Positions 1 to 7,101 are shown, counted from the first letter of the stretch. The stretch is 7,193 nucleotides of DNA from JAGLOK01 sp023139005 (GCA_030637745.1 DAOWFX010000021.1:1-7193), one strand, 5' to 3'. The notes: generated by a model from the letters alone, not told the origin. Program-made: numbers and translations.

Positions 1-804
1 GTAGGGATGCTTTGCGCGATACAGCAATTCATCTACAGGTGCTTTTTCTACCAATCTGCCTGCATACATAACAAATATTTTACTTGAGAAGTATCGTACA
101 GTTGATAGGTCATGTGTAATGTATATAACCGATAGATGATGCTTTTCTTGTAATCCTTCAAGCAACTTCAGTACTTCTACACGCACCGACGCATCCAGCA
201 TGGATACCGGTTCATCTGCAACTAACATTTGCTGACGCAAAATGATTGCACGTGCAATAACAACACGTTGTTGCTGTCCACCGGATAACATGTGAGGATA
301 TTTATTGATAAAGTCATCTGCGGGAATCAAGCGCACTTCATCCATGACCTCGCGAATACGCCTTTCATGCTCTTCCTTATCTTTTATACCATTGCATATC
401 AGTGCTTCAGCCAGTATTCTTCTAACCGTCATGAACGGTGCAATTGCACCAAACGGATCTTGTTGGACATATCCGATCTGAGAACAACACCACCGTTTTT
501 GTTCCTTTGTAAATTCTGCAACATTATGCCCTGCATAGGTGATAGATCCCGCTTCCGGTTTATATAGCCCCAATATGCTCTTCATCAAGCTGGTTTTGCC
601 ACAGCCTGATTCCCCAACAATAGCAATTGACTCTTGCTTGTGCAGGTCAAAGGTCACTCCATCTACTGCCTTTACATAACCAGCGTTACCAAATCCAAAC
701 TTTCTAAGCTTAAACCAAATGCGCAAGTCTTTGACAGAGAGTATCAGTTCTTTGTTTTTTGATCCGTTATCTGTATTTTTCTCAACTTCTTTTTTAGTTG
801 TCAT
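1..804 (-). CDS. Opp/Dpp-type ABC importer ATPase, DppF-like, C-terminus cut by window edge
   Basis: This is the second ATPase of the importer. It would hydrolyse ATP on the cytoplasmic face as a heterodimer with the DppD-like subunit encoded just upstream. The frame stays open to base 1, giving 268 visible residues that end in the HPY motif, where family members run on for roughly 50 more residues. Motifs seen: Walker A GESGCGKTS (64-72), Q-loop VQQDPF with Q115, signature LSGGQQQR (173-180), Walker B LVADEP (194-199), D-loop SMLD (201-204) and H-loop H231 in ITHD. All catalytic residues are present. The stretch after the Q-loop reads GAIAP where relatives usually have a SLNP-like sequence. 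About 20 mostly charged residues precede the first strand. The start at 804 was chosen because AGAAGGG lies 9 bases upstream; an in-frame ATG at 810 is only 3 bases from it and is less likely. The missing end is a window effect, not a broken gene. Confidence 0.95.
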   Translation of the reverse strand, partial: MTTKKEVEKNTDNGSKNKELILSVKDLRIWFKLRKFGFGNAGYVKAVDGVTFDLHKQESIAIVGESGCGKTSLMKSILGLYKPEAGSITYAGHNVAEFTKEQKRWCCSQIGYVQQDPFGAIAPFMTVRRILAEALICNGIKDKEEHERRIREVMDEVRLIPADDFINKYPHMLSGGQQQRVVIARAIILRQQMLVADEPVSMLDASVRVEVLKLLEGLQEKHHLSVIYITHDLSTVRYFSSKIFVMYAGRLVEKAPVDELLYRAKHPY

Positions 805-813
805 ATCCATTTT

Positions 814-820
814 CCCTTCT
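814..820 (-). promoter_or_regulatory. Shine-Dalgarno site of the DppF-like ATPase gene, overlapping the upstream stop codon
   Basis: AGAAGGG shares its first two bases with the TAG stop of the DppD-like gene (819-821). Two in-frame ATG codons follow, at 810 and 804. The spacing is 3 bases to the first and 9 to the second, which favours 804. The overlap with the stop codon suggests translational coupling of the two ATPase genes. Confidence 0.7.
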
Positions 821-1790
821 ACTTGCTATCGGTATGAAGCCAGCATTTGACCAAACTTGTGCCGATTTCTACTACCGGTGGATTCTTGTCGCAACGCTCA
901 TGCTTAAACGGACACCGTGGTGCAAAACGACACCCTTCAGGTAGTCCTATCAAACTCGGTGGCTTTCCGACGATGAACTCCAATTCATCATTTCCTCTGA
1001 GTCTTGGAACAGATGCCATTAATTTCTGTGCATATGGATGCAGTGGTTTATTGAAGAAAATTTCTGAATCCGAAACCTCAATAATTTCTCCTGCATACAT
1101 GACTGCAACGCGGTTTGCCAGCTCTGATGAAGTTGCAATATCATGTGTTACCAATATAAAGCTTGCTTGGTTTTCCATTTTTATGCGTTTTAAGAGATTC
1201 ATAATATTACATTGTGTTAATACATCAAGTGCTGATGTAGGTTCATCTAGTATAACTAAGTCCGGCTCTGTAATTAATGCCATTGCAAGTGCTGCTCTTT
1301 GGCGCATTCCACCGGATAGTTCAAAGGCATATCTTGATAGAAAGTCTACAGGAACGCCTACATATTGGAAGTATTCCGCAGCCTTTTCCATTGCAAGATC
1401 CTTGTCCATTCCTTCGCCGATTATCAACGGCTCTGCAACTTGATCTCCTACCTTTAGAACTGGATTTAGAGATGTCATCGCAGCTTGAGGTACCAAGGAC
1501 ATTTTCTTCCAGCGAATTTGTTGTCTGTAGTCTTCATCGTCAAGTAACATAGTATCTTCTCCATTGAGAAGCACTTTACCTTCATATTTGCCTACATTTC
1601 TAGGTAATAATCTAAGGATTGCCTTTGTCAAAGAACTCTTACCACACCCTGATTCTCCAAGTATAACCACTGCTTCATTCTTCTTCATTTTGAAGTCAAC
1701 ACCATCAACGGCCTGAACGGGTCCTATTTGGGTAGTAAAATGTAAATATAGGTCTTTTATCTCAAGCAAATATTTTGTATCTTTTTGCAT
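819..1790 (-). CDS. Opp/Dpp-type ABC importer ATPase, DppD-like
   Basis: This 323-residue protein is the first nucleotide-binding subunit of the importer and would drive uptake with the DppF-like partner. Motifs in order: Walker A GESGCGKSS (45-53), Q-loop Q102 in VPQAAMTSLNP, signature LSGGMRQR (158-165), Walker B LVILDEP (178-184), D-loop SALD (186-189), H-loop H216 in VTHD, and HPY (251-253). The C-terminal extension typical of oligopeptide/dipeptide ATPases is complete, with cysteines at 287, 293, 300 and 316. In this family that cysteine pattern is known to hold a 4Fe-4S cluster. Length is normal for the family. The start at 1790 is supported by AAAGGGAG 5 bases upstream. A longer reading from an ATG at 1868 would overlap the permease gene and add 26 unrelated residues. 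The gene lies 13 bases after the DppC-like permease. The substrate (peptide, nickel, sugar or other) cannot be read from this subunit. Confidence 0.97.
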   Translation of the reverse strand: MQKDTKYLLEIKDLYLHFTTQIGPVQAVDGVDFKMKKNEAVVILGESGCGKSSLTKAILRLLPRNVGKYEGKVLLNGEDTMLLDDEDYRQQIRWKKMSLVPQAAMTSLNPVLKVGDQVAEPLIIGEGMDKDLAMEKAAEYFQYVGVPVDFLSRYAFELSGGMRQRAALAMALITEPDLVILDEPTSALDVLTQCNIMNLLKRIKMENQASFILVTHDIATSSELANRVAVMYAGEIIEVSDSEIFFNKPLHPYAQKLMASVPRLRGNDELEFIVGKPPSLIGLPEGCRFAPRCPFKHERCDKNPPVVEIGTSLVKCWLHTDSK

Positions 1791-1795
1791 AGTTT

Positions 1796-1803
1796 CTCCC
1801 TTT
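1796..1803 (-). promoter_or_regulatory. Shine-Dalgarno site that fixes the DppD-like ATPase start at 1790
   Basis: AAAGGGAG lies directly after the TAG stop of the DppC-like gene (1804-1806) and 5 bases before the ATG at 1788-1790. No comparable site was noted for the in-frame ATG at 1868, which lies inside the permease gene. This decides the start. Confidence 0.8.
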
Positions 1804-3150
1804 CTATTGAGCTCTGAGTCTTGGGTTGAATATTCTATCAAGTGCAAATCCAACCATTGCAAATGCAAATCCTGTGATGATCAATAACACAGCAGGCTCA
1901 ACTATCCAATAATATTGTCCGTTCCATAAAGCACCATTACTATATGCATTTTCGATGAGTTTTCCCCATGTGGGTAGCGTTGGATCACCGAGACCGAGTA
2001 CTGCAAGTGATGCTTCCAAGAAAACATATACAGGGATTGATAAAACTAAGTTAGGAATAAGCATTGGAATAATTTTAGGCATCATGTATCTTGTAATAAT
2101 TCGTGAATTGCTCGCTCCGTAAACCTGTGCAGCTTCAATGTATGTCGATTGCTTAACTTGCAAGAATGTTGCGCGATATGTTTTGATCGCAGCTGAGAAT
2201 ACACTAAGTAAAATAACCGTTCCTAATATTAGCCAAATACTTCGCGAATAAAATGTTCCGACCATAATCAATATCGGCAAGAAAGGTAACATCATGTTAA
2301 CTTCCGTAATTCTTTGTATTAAGGTATCTAACCATCCACCAAACCATGTACCTGTGGCTGCTATAGTTAGTGTGATAATAGACACACCAAATGCTGCAAT
2401 GAGTCCAAACATAAGTGCAATTGGAGTTCCCCATAAAAGTGCAATAGAAATATCTCTGCGCATATGATCAGTACCTGCAATACCATGTACCTGACCATGT
2501 GCTACCACTTCTGTGGTAACTATAGTGTCCTGTTCAAATCCTCTTACACGAATAGATAATATGTACGTACCGTCTAATACTTCGGGGTTATCTGAACGTA
2601 CAGTTTCAGGTGTTGCAAATAGTCCAATCATCGGATTTACACCCAGTTTCTTCTTTAATGCTCTGTCTTGATATATCCGATATCTGTTGACTGGCTCAAT
2701 GCTTCCATTGTACACAGCTCTTTCTCTACCATCCGGTGATATAAGAACCAGTTCAAAGAAAGGTTGTTTTTCGTCATATTTTGCAGTCATGTAAATGATT
2801 AAATCTTGCAAAAAATCATCTTCAATATATTCAAAGCTGTAGTTATATGTGATATCCATTAATCCATCTGTGGTGTTGTCAATCACTTCAACATCTTTTG
2901 CACCTTCCTCAGATATAACATTATAAAATCCTTCAGGTAACTTGTCCACTCTGAATAAATTCGTCCAAACAGGAGGAACCTTTTCAGGGTTTCTATATGT
3001 CGATGCTTCATCTCCTCTCCAGGAAACAATCGCATCGTTGTATGGAATGGTAATCACTGCGTAAATTGCAAGAGATACTACGAGTGCAATGAGAATTAAC
3101 CCGATTATTGCCGTAGGATACTGTTTTACGTCTTTCCAAAATTTATTCAT
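1804..3150 (-). CDS. Opp/Dpp-type ABC importer permease, DppC-like, with large extracytoplasmic insert
   Basis: This is one of the two membrane subunits forming the translocation path. At 448 residues it is far longer than usual DppC/OppC proteins (about 280-310). Helix 1 is at about 11-34. An outside region of about 185 residues (38-222) follows, and then the family's conserved part begins at GIAGTDHMRRDI (223-234), equivalent to the usual LGTDxxGRDV. Further helices lie at about 241-265, 286-301, 304-322, 362-388 and 413-436, for six in total. The EAA loop that docks on the ATPases is at 337-362 (YIEAAQVYGAS). The insert is rich in predicted strands, such as FFELVLISPDG (131-141) and DGTYILSIRVRGF (193-205), and looks like a beta-sandwich. 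By analogy with the MalF P2 loop it might contact the binding protein; that is inference. Translation is coupled to the DppB-like gene, with three bases between stop and start. The C-terminus NPRLRAQ is family-like. Confidence 0.95.
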   Translation of the reverse strand: MNKFWKDVKQYPTAIIGLILIALVVSLAIYAVITIPYNDAIVSWRGDEASTYRNPEKVPPVWTNLFRVDKLPEGFYNVISEEGAKDVEVIDNTTDGLMDITYNYSFEYIEDDFLQDLIIYMTAKYDEKQPFFELVLISPDGRERAVYNGSIEPVNRYRIYQDRALKKKLGVNPMIGLFATPETVRSDNPEVLDGTYILSIRVRGFEQDTIVTTEVVAHGQVHGIAGTDHMRRDISIALLWGTPIALMFGLIAAFGVSIITLTIAATGTWFGGWLDTLIQRITEVNMMLPFLPILIMVGTFYSRSIWLILGTVILLSVFSAAIKTYRATFLQVKQSTYIEAAQVYGASNSRIITRYMMPKIIPMLIPNLVLSIPVYVFLEASLAVLGLGDPTLPTWGKLIENAYSNGALWNGQYYWIVEPAVLLIITGFAFAMVGFALDRIFNPRLRAQ

Positions 3151-3153
3151 ATC

Positions 3154-4272
3154 CTAATTCCCTCCCTGACCGACTTTTACACGCGGATCTACCAGTGCGT
3201 ATACAAAATCTAACACAAATACTGTAATTGCTAACAAATAACCATAAATAATGGTGGTACCTACAATAACCGCTGTATCAAAGCTTCCTACGGCAGCTAC
3301 GATTACACTGCCTAATCCCGGCCAGCCGAATATTTTTTCTGTAAGCAATGCTCCCATCCACATGGTTATCATCATTAGCGAAAAGCTTGTAATTATTGTT
3401 GGAAGTGTTGGGCGCAAAATATATCTACGCTTAATTAGTTTACTTGGAAGTCCCTTTGCCTTTGCCATCTCTACATAGTCTTCACTGGAATATATCAAGA
3501 AGAATGTTCTCCATGAATATATAGATGCAAATGAAGCACTAATGATGAGTGATGAAGCTGGCAATATTAAATGTCTCAAAACACTTAATATATATCCTCC
3601 TGTTGTTCTGGGAGGTGGTGAATCTATCATTCCCGAGAAGGGAAGAATTTTGAGCACCGCTGAAAAAAGTAATATAAAAAAGATACCATAAAACCACGAA
3701 GGCATTGATGACAAGGGAGATAATGATATGAAAAATTTATCTACCCTTGAGCCATACTTCCTCGACAAGGTCAATGCTACCGTAATTGCCAAAAAGAATA
3801 ATGTAAGATTAGCCGTTCCCATCAACAATAGTGACGGTGCTAACCTTTCGGTGATAATTAGTTTCACCTGTTTTGATCCGGAGTCTGAGGTCATTTGTTG
3901 CGCACTACCCAAATTCATTCTCATGGCATTCCATAAAAACCGAAAACTTCTGACCATAAATGGTTGATTCAACCCCAGTCTTTCATATTCAAGTTCTAAT
4001 TGATCTTGAAAAAAAGTTTTTCGCCTTTCAGGTGTCATTACTTTGTATGTTGGATCGTTTGCAACTCTCATCATGAGGTTTTCGTTGACTTGCCCTTTGA
4101 CCAGTTCGTCTACATATCCACCCATGTTTGCAATCATAATAGTCAAAAATATTCCTACCATTACTGTGAGGAATAAAGATACCAAACGAATTGCAGAGTA
4201 TTTTAAGATTCTTTTTAATGTTCTCTTTGAATCGGGGGACATCTTGTTAGTTTTATTAATTTTATCTGTCAT
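3154..4272 (-). CDS. Opp/Dpp-type ABC importer permease, DppB-like
   Basis: This 372-residue protein is the first membrane subunit of the importer and would pair with the DppC-like permease. Helices are visible at about 26-49, 147-168, 182-206, 235-255, 290-312 and 333-359. The EAA loop is at 265-291 (DYVEMAKAKGLPSK), and the family motif TEKIFGWPGLG is at 311-321, followed by the typical end VDPRV (361-365). The N-terminus has about 25 polar, basic residues before helix 1. The outside loop between helices 1 and 2 (50-146) is longer than usual by about 30-40 residues and rich in charged, helical sequence. It ends in the recognisable GLNQPFMVRSFRFLW part (100-114). The ATG at 4272 has AAGGCGG 5 bases upstream. 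The gene lies 96 bases after the binding-protein gene, past a stem-loop, and 3 bases before the next permease. All residues expected for a working permease appear to be present. Confidence 0.95.
   Translation of the reverse strand: MTDKINKTNKMSPDSKRTLKRILKYSAIRLVSLFLTVMVGIFLTIMIANMGGYVDELVKGQVNENLMMRVANDPTYKVMTPERRKTFFQDQLELEYERLGLNQPFMVRSFRFLWNAMRMNLGSAQQMTSDSGSKQVKLIITERLAPSLLLMGTANLTLFFLAITVALTLSRKYGSRVDKFFISLSPLSSMPSWFYGIFFILLFSAVLKILPFSGMIDSPPPRTTGGYILSVLRHLILPASSLIISASFASIYSWRTFFLIYSSEDYVEMAKAKGLPSKLIKRRYILRPTLPTIITSFSLMMITMWMGALLTEKIFGWPGLGSVIVAAVGSFDTAVIVGTTIIYGYLLAITVFVLDFVYALVDPRVKVGQGGN
3160..3166 (-). promoter_or_regulatory. Shine-Dalgarno site of the DppC-like gene inside the end of the DppB-like gene
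   Basis: GGGAGGG is embedded in the last codons of the DppB-like gene, which encode QGGN. It lies 9 bases before the DppC-like ATG (3148-3150), and the TAG stop (3154-3156) falls between the two. This layout would couple translation of the two permeases and help equal production. Confidence 0.7.
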
Positions 4273-4308
4273 ATTTGCCGCCTTATCTTATAGGCTTATA
4301 ATTAAATA

Positions 4309-4338
4309 ATTGAGGTAAAGCAGAAGCTTCACCTCAAT
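4309..4338 (-). terminator. Intercistronic stem-loop, possible attenuating terminator or mRNA-stabilising hairpin
   Basis: On the transcribed strand, ATTGAGGTGAAGC pairs with GCTTTACCTCAAT around a TTCT loop. The stem has 13 bp with one G-T pair. It lies 31 bases after the stop of the binding-protein gene and 36 bases before the start of the DppB-like gene. The bases that follow are A/T-rich (TATTTAATTATAAG) but are not a clean run of T, so full termination is doubtful. In many importer operons a hairpin in this place keeps the receptor message more abundant than the permease message, by partial termination or by blocking 3' decay. That role is inferred here from position and structure only. 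Confidence 0.55.
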
Positions 4339-4368
4339 CATCTTCTTAATTGCTTCTAAGTCTACTAA

Positions 4369-6996
4369 TTATTCTACTACAAATTCTACTGCTGTGATTG
4401 AAGGAGCTGCAACTGCCAGTGGAGATACAACGATTTCAATCTTACATGAACCATTACCAAGAGCACCAATTGATGCTGCAGATATATCTATTTCATATAG
4501 ACCATCTTTCTTAGCTTCTACGTCCACTACTTCAGTTATTGTACCAGTTGAGTCAAATAACAAGTATTTAACAGAGCCAATGTCTTCTGCTGGGTATTTG
4601 TCGCCATTTGGATCTGTAACGTTAACTTTAAATGTAGCTCCCTTGTCAGCCTTAACTGATGTTGGACCTTCCACATCTACAGTAGCTAACTTCGGAGTTG
4701 ATAAGAATGCCCATCTATCTGCAGGCTCCATATAACCTTCATAAGCACTAAGTGTAACTGAACCTTCTGTTGAAAGAACAGAGCTTATGTAGTATGGTCC
4801 CATACCTATAACATAGTGTCCGTTTGCAGTATAGAAATCCATTGTGTTCTGGTATGCTGTTTTTGCTTCATCAGCTGTTACATATTTGCCCATTGTGGGT
4901 TCAAATGGAATATAGCCTTCTGCAAGTAATTCAGCAACAGCAGTGCTCATGTATTCTAAGCATGGACCATCAAGCAAGTTAAGCCACTCGATTGTATCCT
5001 CTGCATCAGCAGCACCTTCTGAATAGGTAGCTTTGCCAGATTCGATAACTCTGTTTGATATAGCTACTTCATGCCATGAAGCTTGTGAACCTGTTGAGTC
5101 ATATGTCCATGATGGACCTTCTATGTCGCTTACATTAGCTTCTGCATCAAGTGCATAGTCATCCTTGTAGATTTCAACTACTATTGGATCTTCAGAAATA
5201 ATTTTCCAACCTTTGAAAGAAGGTTGAGTACTTAAGAATGAAGGAGCAACATATGCATCATAGTAAGGGCTGTCTTCATATGCTGTTGCAAAGTCCATAA
5301 TCATTCTCATCATAATGTCTGCCATTGTTACTGGTGTTCCATCATGCCATGTGAAGTCTTTAAAGTCTTCAGCAAAGTTTAGTGTTGTTTTACGTTTTGC
5401 AACGAGATATCCTCTGTCTGCGTTTTCTGTTGCTGTTGCAAGGTCGTCTGTTGCAATGGTAACGCCAAATTCTGCGTTCTCTTTGCTTTCTTCATCTGCT
5501 GCAGCAACTGCTGCTTCAGCGTCTGCTAGTGCTGCTTCCATCTTTGTTACTTGACCTGCAAGATAGTTAGCATCAGCTGTGATCCATGTAGATGTAGCAA
5601 CATCCCAATCGATCATTGCGTCATCTGGAACTGCGATTTCAGCTGCAAAAGTAAGGTTAACCCAGTCGTATGTTGTTCCAACTGGAAGACCATCTTTGAT
5701 AACAACATCTGCATCTTTAATGCGCTTAGGATATTGTAGTCCTGTAAATGGATCACCGATTGCAAGATAATCTCTTGTAAAGTTTAGGAACTGATTGTCA
5801 TATGTCCAGTTTGTTCCTGCGATTGCGTTAACAGAGTTAACAAATGGTGGTGATGAATTTGCCCATACCAAGTCTCCGCCTTCTTGATCATTGAGGAGCA
5901 TTGTATAAGCTGTCATTGAAGAACCATCAACACCTGCTGATAGGTTGTAAGATGTGGAAACATTTGCATTCCAAGGGGTATATGCAAGACCATCAACAAG
6001 CCATAGACGTGTTGAGTTGTAGTTTGCTCCATCAAATGCAATCTTAAATAGATCTGCACGTTCATCCATTGTTGTAAAGTCAGTATTGGCAAGTTTAGTT
6101 AAAACATCACCATAATCTGCTGGAAGCTCGAAAGCTGTCCAAGGATTATAACCATAGCGACTGTCAGGATGCATCATGTCATGGAATTCAATAGCGCTGT
6201 CACGAACAAGTCCTGATGCTCCCCATGCACCTGTGTATAGGTTCCACTCACCGTTGAATGGATCTGAACCAAACACAACTGGTGAACATTCAGAAGACAG
6301 TCTGTATAAGCGATCTACTGTAAATCCGATGTCTTCAAGTTCGTTGGCTACATAGTCACCGATAGGTTGACGTAAACCATCTTCTGTACGGATATAGAAT
6401 GTAAGCATAATTGGTGCGCCATCATATGCCCATTTGCCATCAGCGTCTTTTTCAATGCCGGCAGCTGTCATTGCTGTGTCGATTGCTGTAACTGCGCGAT
6501 CCTTATTGTATGTATAGTTTGCTTCTGTAACTCTAGCATACTCAATATAACGTGCATAGTCAGGAGCAACTGAGCTAACTGCAAACTGACGAGGAATTGC
6601 TGCACCGCCAAAAATTTCTTGGACAATGTAGTCACGATCAATTAACCAGTTTAGTGCTTCACGAATTTCGCGAATGCTAAATGGATTGAACATTCCTGTA
6701 ACTGGAACAGTGTCTGCGTTGTTCAGCATAATTTCATAGCTAAGACCTGTGGATGTACAATAATCAAGTCCTGCTGCTTCAATTTCTTTGAGATATTCGC
6801 CTGGAAGCGAACCTGCAAATACATTGATAGCGCCTGCTGTGAGTTGTGTTACGGCAACTGCCTCTTCAACACCAATCATGGTAATTGAATCAAGGAGTTT
6901 GCCTGATGAGGTTCCTGCATCATCTTTCTTACATGCTGCAAAAACAGCAAGTACTAGAATGAGTGCAACCAAGAGACAAATTAGTTTTTTCTTCAT
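4369..6996 (-). CDS. Lipoprotein substrate-binding protein, SBP family 5 with apparently circularly permuted order
   Basis: This 875-residue protein should be the importer's receptor, anchored by lipid outside the membrane. A lipoprotein signal is clear: KKK at 2-4, a hydrophobic core, and VFAAC with the lipidated Cys at 22. Residues 35-370 match the C-terminal half of family-5 binding proteins: LDSITMIGVEEA (35-46), NPFSIREIREALNWLIDRDY (104-123), a PDYARYIEY stretch (145-153), TYNKDRAVTAI (162-172) and YVANELEDIGF (215-225). Residues 372-765 match the N-terminal half: EGGDLVWANSSPP (372-384), FTWHDGTPVTMADI (548-561) and GMGPYYISSV (731-740). The two halves are therefore in swapped order. 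An Ala/Glu-rich coiled coil (about 480-528) interrupts the second half, and an Ig-like domain ends the protein (about 768-875). The usual family length is about 500-600. The start at 6996 has AAAGGTGA 7 bases upstream. It is the first gene of the operon, right behind the promoter. The ligand is unknown. Confidence 0.93.
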   Translation of the reverse strand: MKKKLICLLVALILVLAVFAACKKDDAGTSSGKLLDSITMIGVEEAVAVTQLTAGAINVFAGSLPGEYLKEIEAAGLDYCTSTGLSYEIMLNNADTVPVTGMFNPFSIREIREALNWLIDRDYIVQEIFGGAAIPRQFAVSSVAPDYARYIEYARVTEANYTYNKDRAVTAIDTAMTAAGIEKDADGKWAYDGAPIMLTFYIRTEDGLRQPIGDYVANELEDIGFTVDRLYRLSSECSPVVFGSDPFNGEWNLYTGAWGASGLVRDSAIEFHDMMHPDSRYGYNPWTAFELPADYGDVLTKLANTDFTTMDERADLFKIAFDGANYNSTRLWLVDGLAYTPWNANVSTSYNLSAGVDGSSMTAYTMLLNDQEGGDLVWANSSPPFVNSVNAIAGTNWTYDNQFLNFTRDYLAIGDPFTGLQYPKRIKDADVVIKDGLPVGTTYDWVNLTFAAEIAVPDDAMIDWDVATSTWITADANYLAGQVTKMEAALADAEAAVAAADEESKENAEFGVTIATDDLATATENADRGYLVAKRKTTLNFAEDFKDFTWHDGTPVTMADIMMRMIMDFATAYEDSPYYDAYVAPSFLSTQPSFKGWKIISEDPIVVEIYKDDYALDAEANVSDIEGPSWTYDSTGSQASWHEVAISNRVIESGKATYSEGAADAEDTIEWLNLLDGPCLEYMSTAVAELLAEGYIPFEPTMGKYVTADEAKTAYQNTMDFYTANGHYVIGMGPYYISSVLSTEGSVTLSAYEGYMEPADRWAFLSTPKLATVDVEGPTSVKADKGATFKVNVTDPNGDKYPAEDIGSVKYLLFDSTGTITEVVDVEAKKDGLYEIDISAASIGALGNGSCKIEIVVSPLAVAAPSITAVEFVVE
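5497..5538 (-). repeat. Imperfect 21-bp tandem repeat encoding two coiled-coil heptads
   Basis: Two adjacent 21-base units each begin GAAGCAGCA and encode EAALADA and EAAVAAA (residues 487-500 of the binding protein). A third heptad, DEESKEN, follows with less DNA similarity. V483, L490 and V497 fall at one heptad position, and M486, A493 and A500 at another. The exact seven-codon period suggests growth of the insert by slippage or unequal duplication. Confidence 0.6.
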
Positions 6997-7003
6997 CTTA
7001 AAA

Positions 7004-7011
7004 TCACCTTT
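7004..7011 (-). promoter_or_regulatory. Shine-Dalgarno site of the binding-protein gene
   Basis: AAAGGTGA lies 7 bases before the ATG at 6994-6996. It confirms this start, which also gives an intact lipoprotein signal peptide. Confidence 0.75.
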
Positions 7012-7033
7012 CTTATAATAATTTTTATAATAA

Positions 7034-7063
7034 ATTCTAGCATGGATATGTGTATTAAGTCAA
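7034..7063 (-). promoter_or_regulatory. Housekeeping-sigma promoter of the importer operon
   Basis: The -35 box is TTGACT (7058-7063) and the -10 box is TAGAAT (7034-7039), with an 18-base spacer. Each box has five of six consensus bases. The spacer ends in TGC, giving an extended -10 (TGnTAGAAT). Transcription would begin near 7027, leaving a leader of about 30 bases, too short for a known riboswitch. It is the best promoter seen upstream of the first gene and probably serves the whole operon. Confidence 0.72.
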
Positions 7064-7101
7064 ATCTTTATATGAAAAATTGTATATATTCACTAGTTAT
7101 T

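Noticed and set aside
1..804. Truncated ATPase as a pseudogene
   Set aside because: The frame runs without a stop to base 1 and all motifs are intact. It is only cut by the window.
847..1443. A 198-codon plus-strand open frame
   Set aside because: It lies fully antisense to the DppD-like ATPase, has no recognisable domain, and is a shadow of that gene. The other plus-strand frames were rejected for the same reason.
1791..1868. Longer N-terminus for the DppD-like ATPase, starting at 1868
   Set aside because: It overlaps the permease gene and its 26 extra residues resemble nothing in the family. The ATG at 1790 has a strong Shine-Dalgarno site 5 bases upstream.
4369..6996. Receptor as a fusion of two complete binding proteins
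   Set aside because: Each family landmark appears once only, and the two halves complement each other rather than repeat.
7014..7019. Plus-strand TATAAT as a promoter
   Set aside because: It lies in A/T-rich leader DNA without a -35 box, and no plus-strand gene follows it.
6997..7027. Riboswitch or T-box in the operon leader
   Set aside because: The leader from the main promoter is about 30 bases, too short, and no paired structure is visible.
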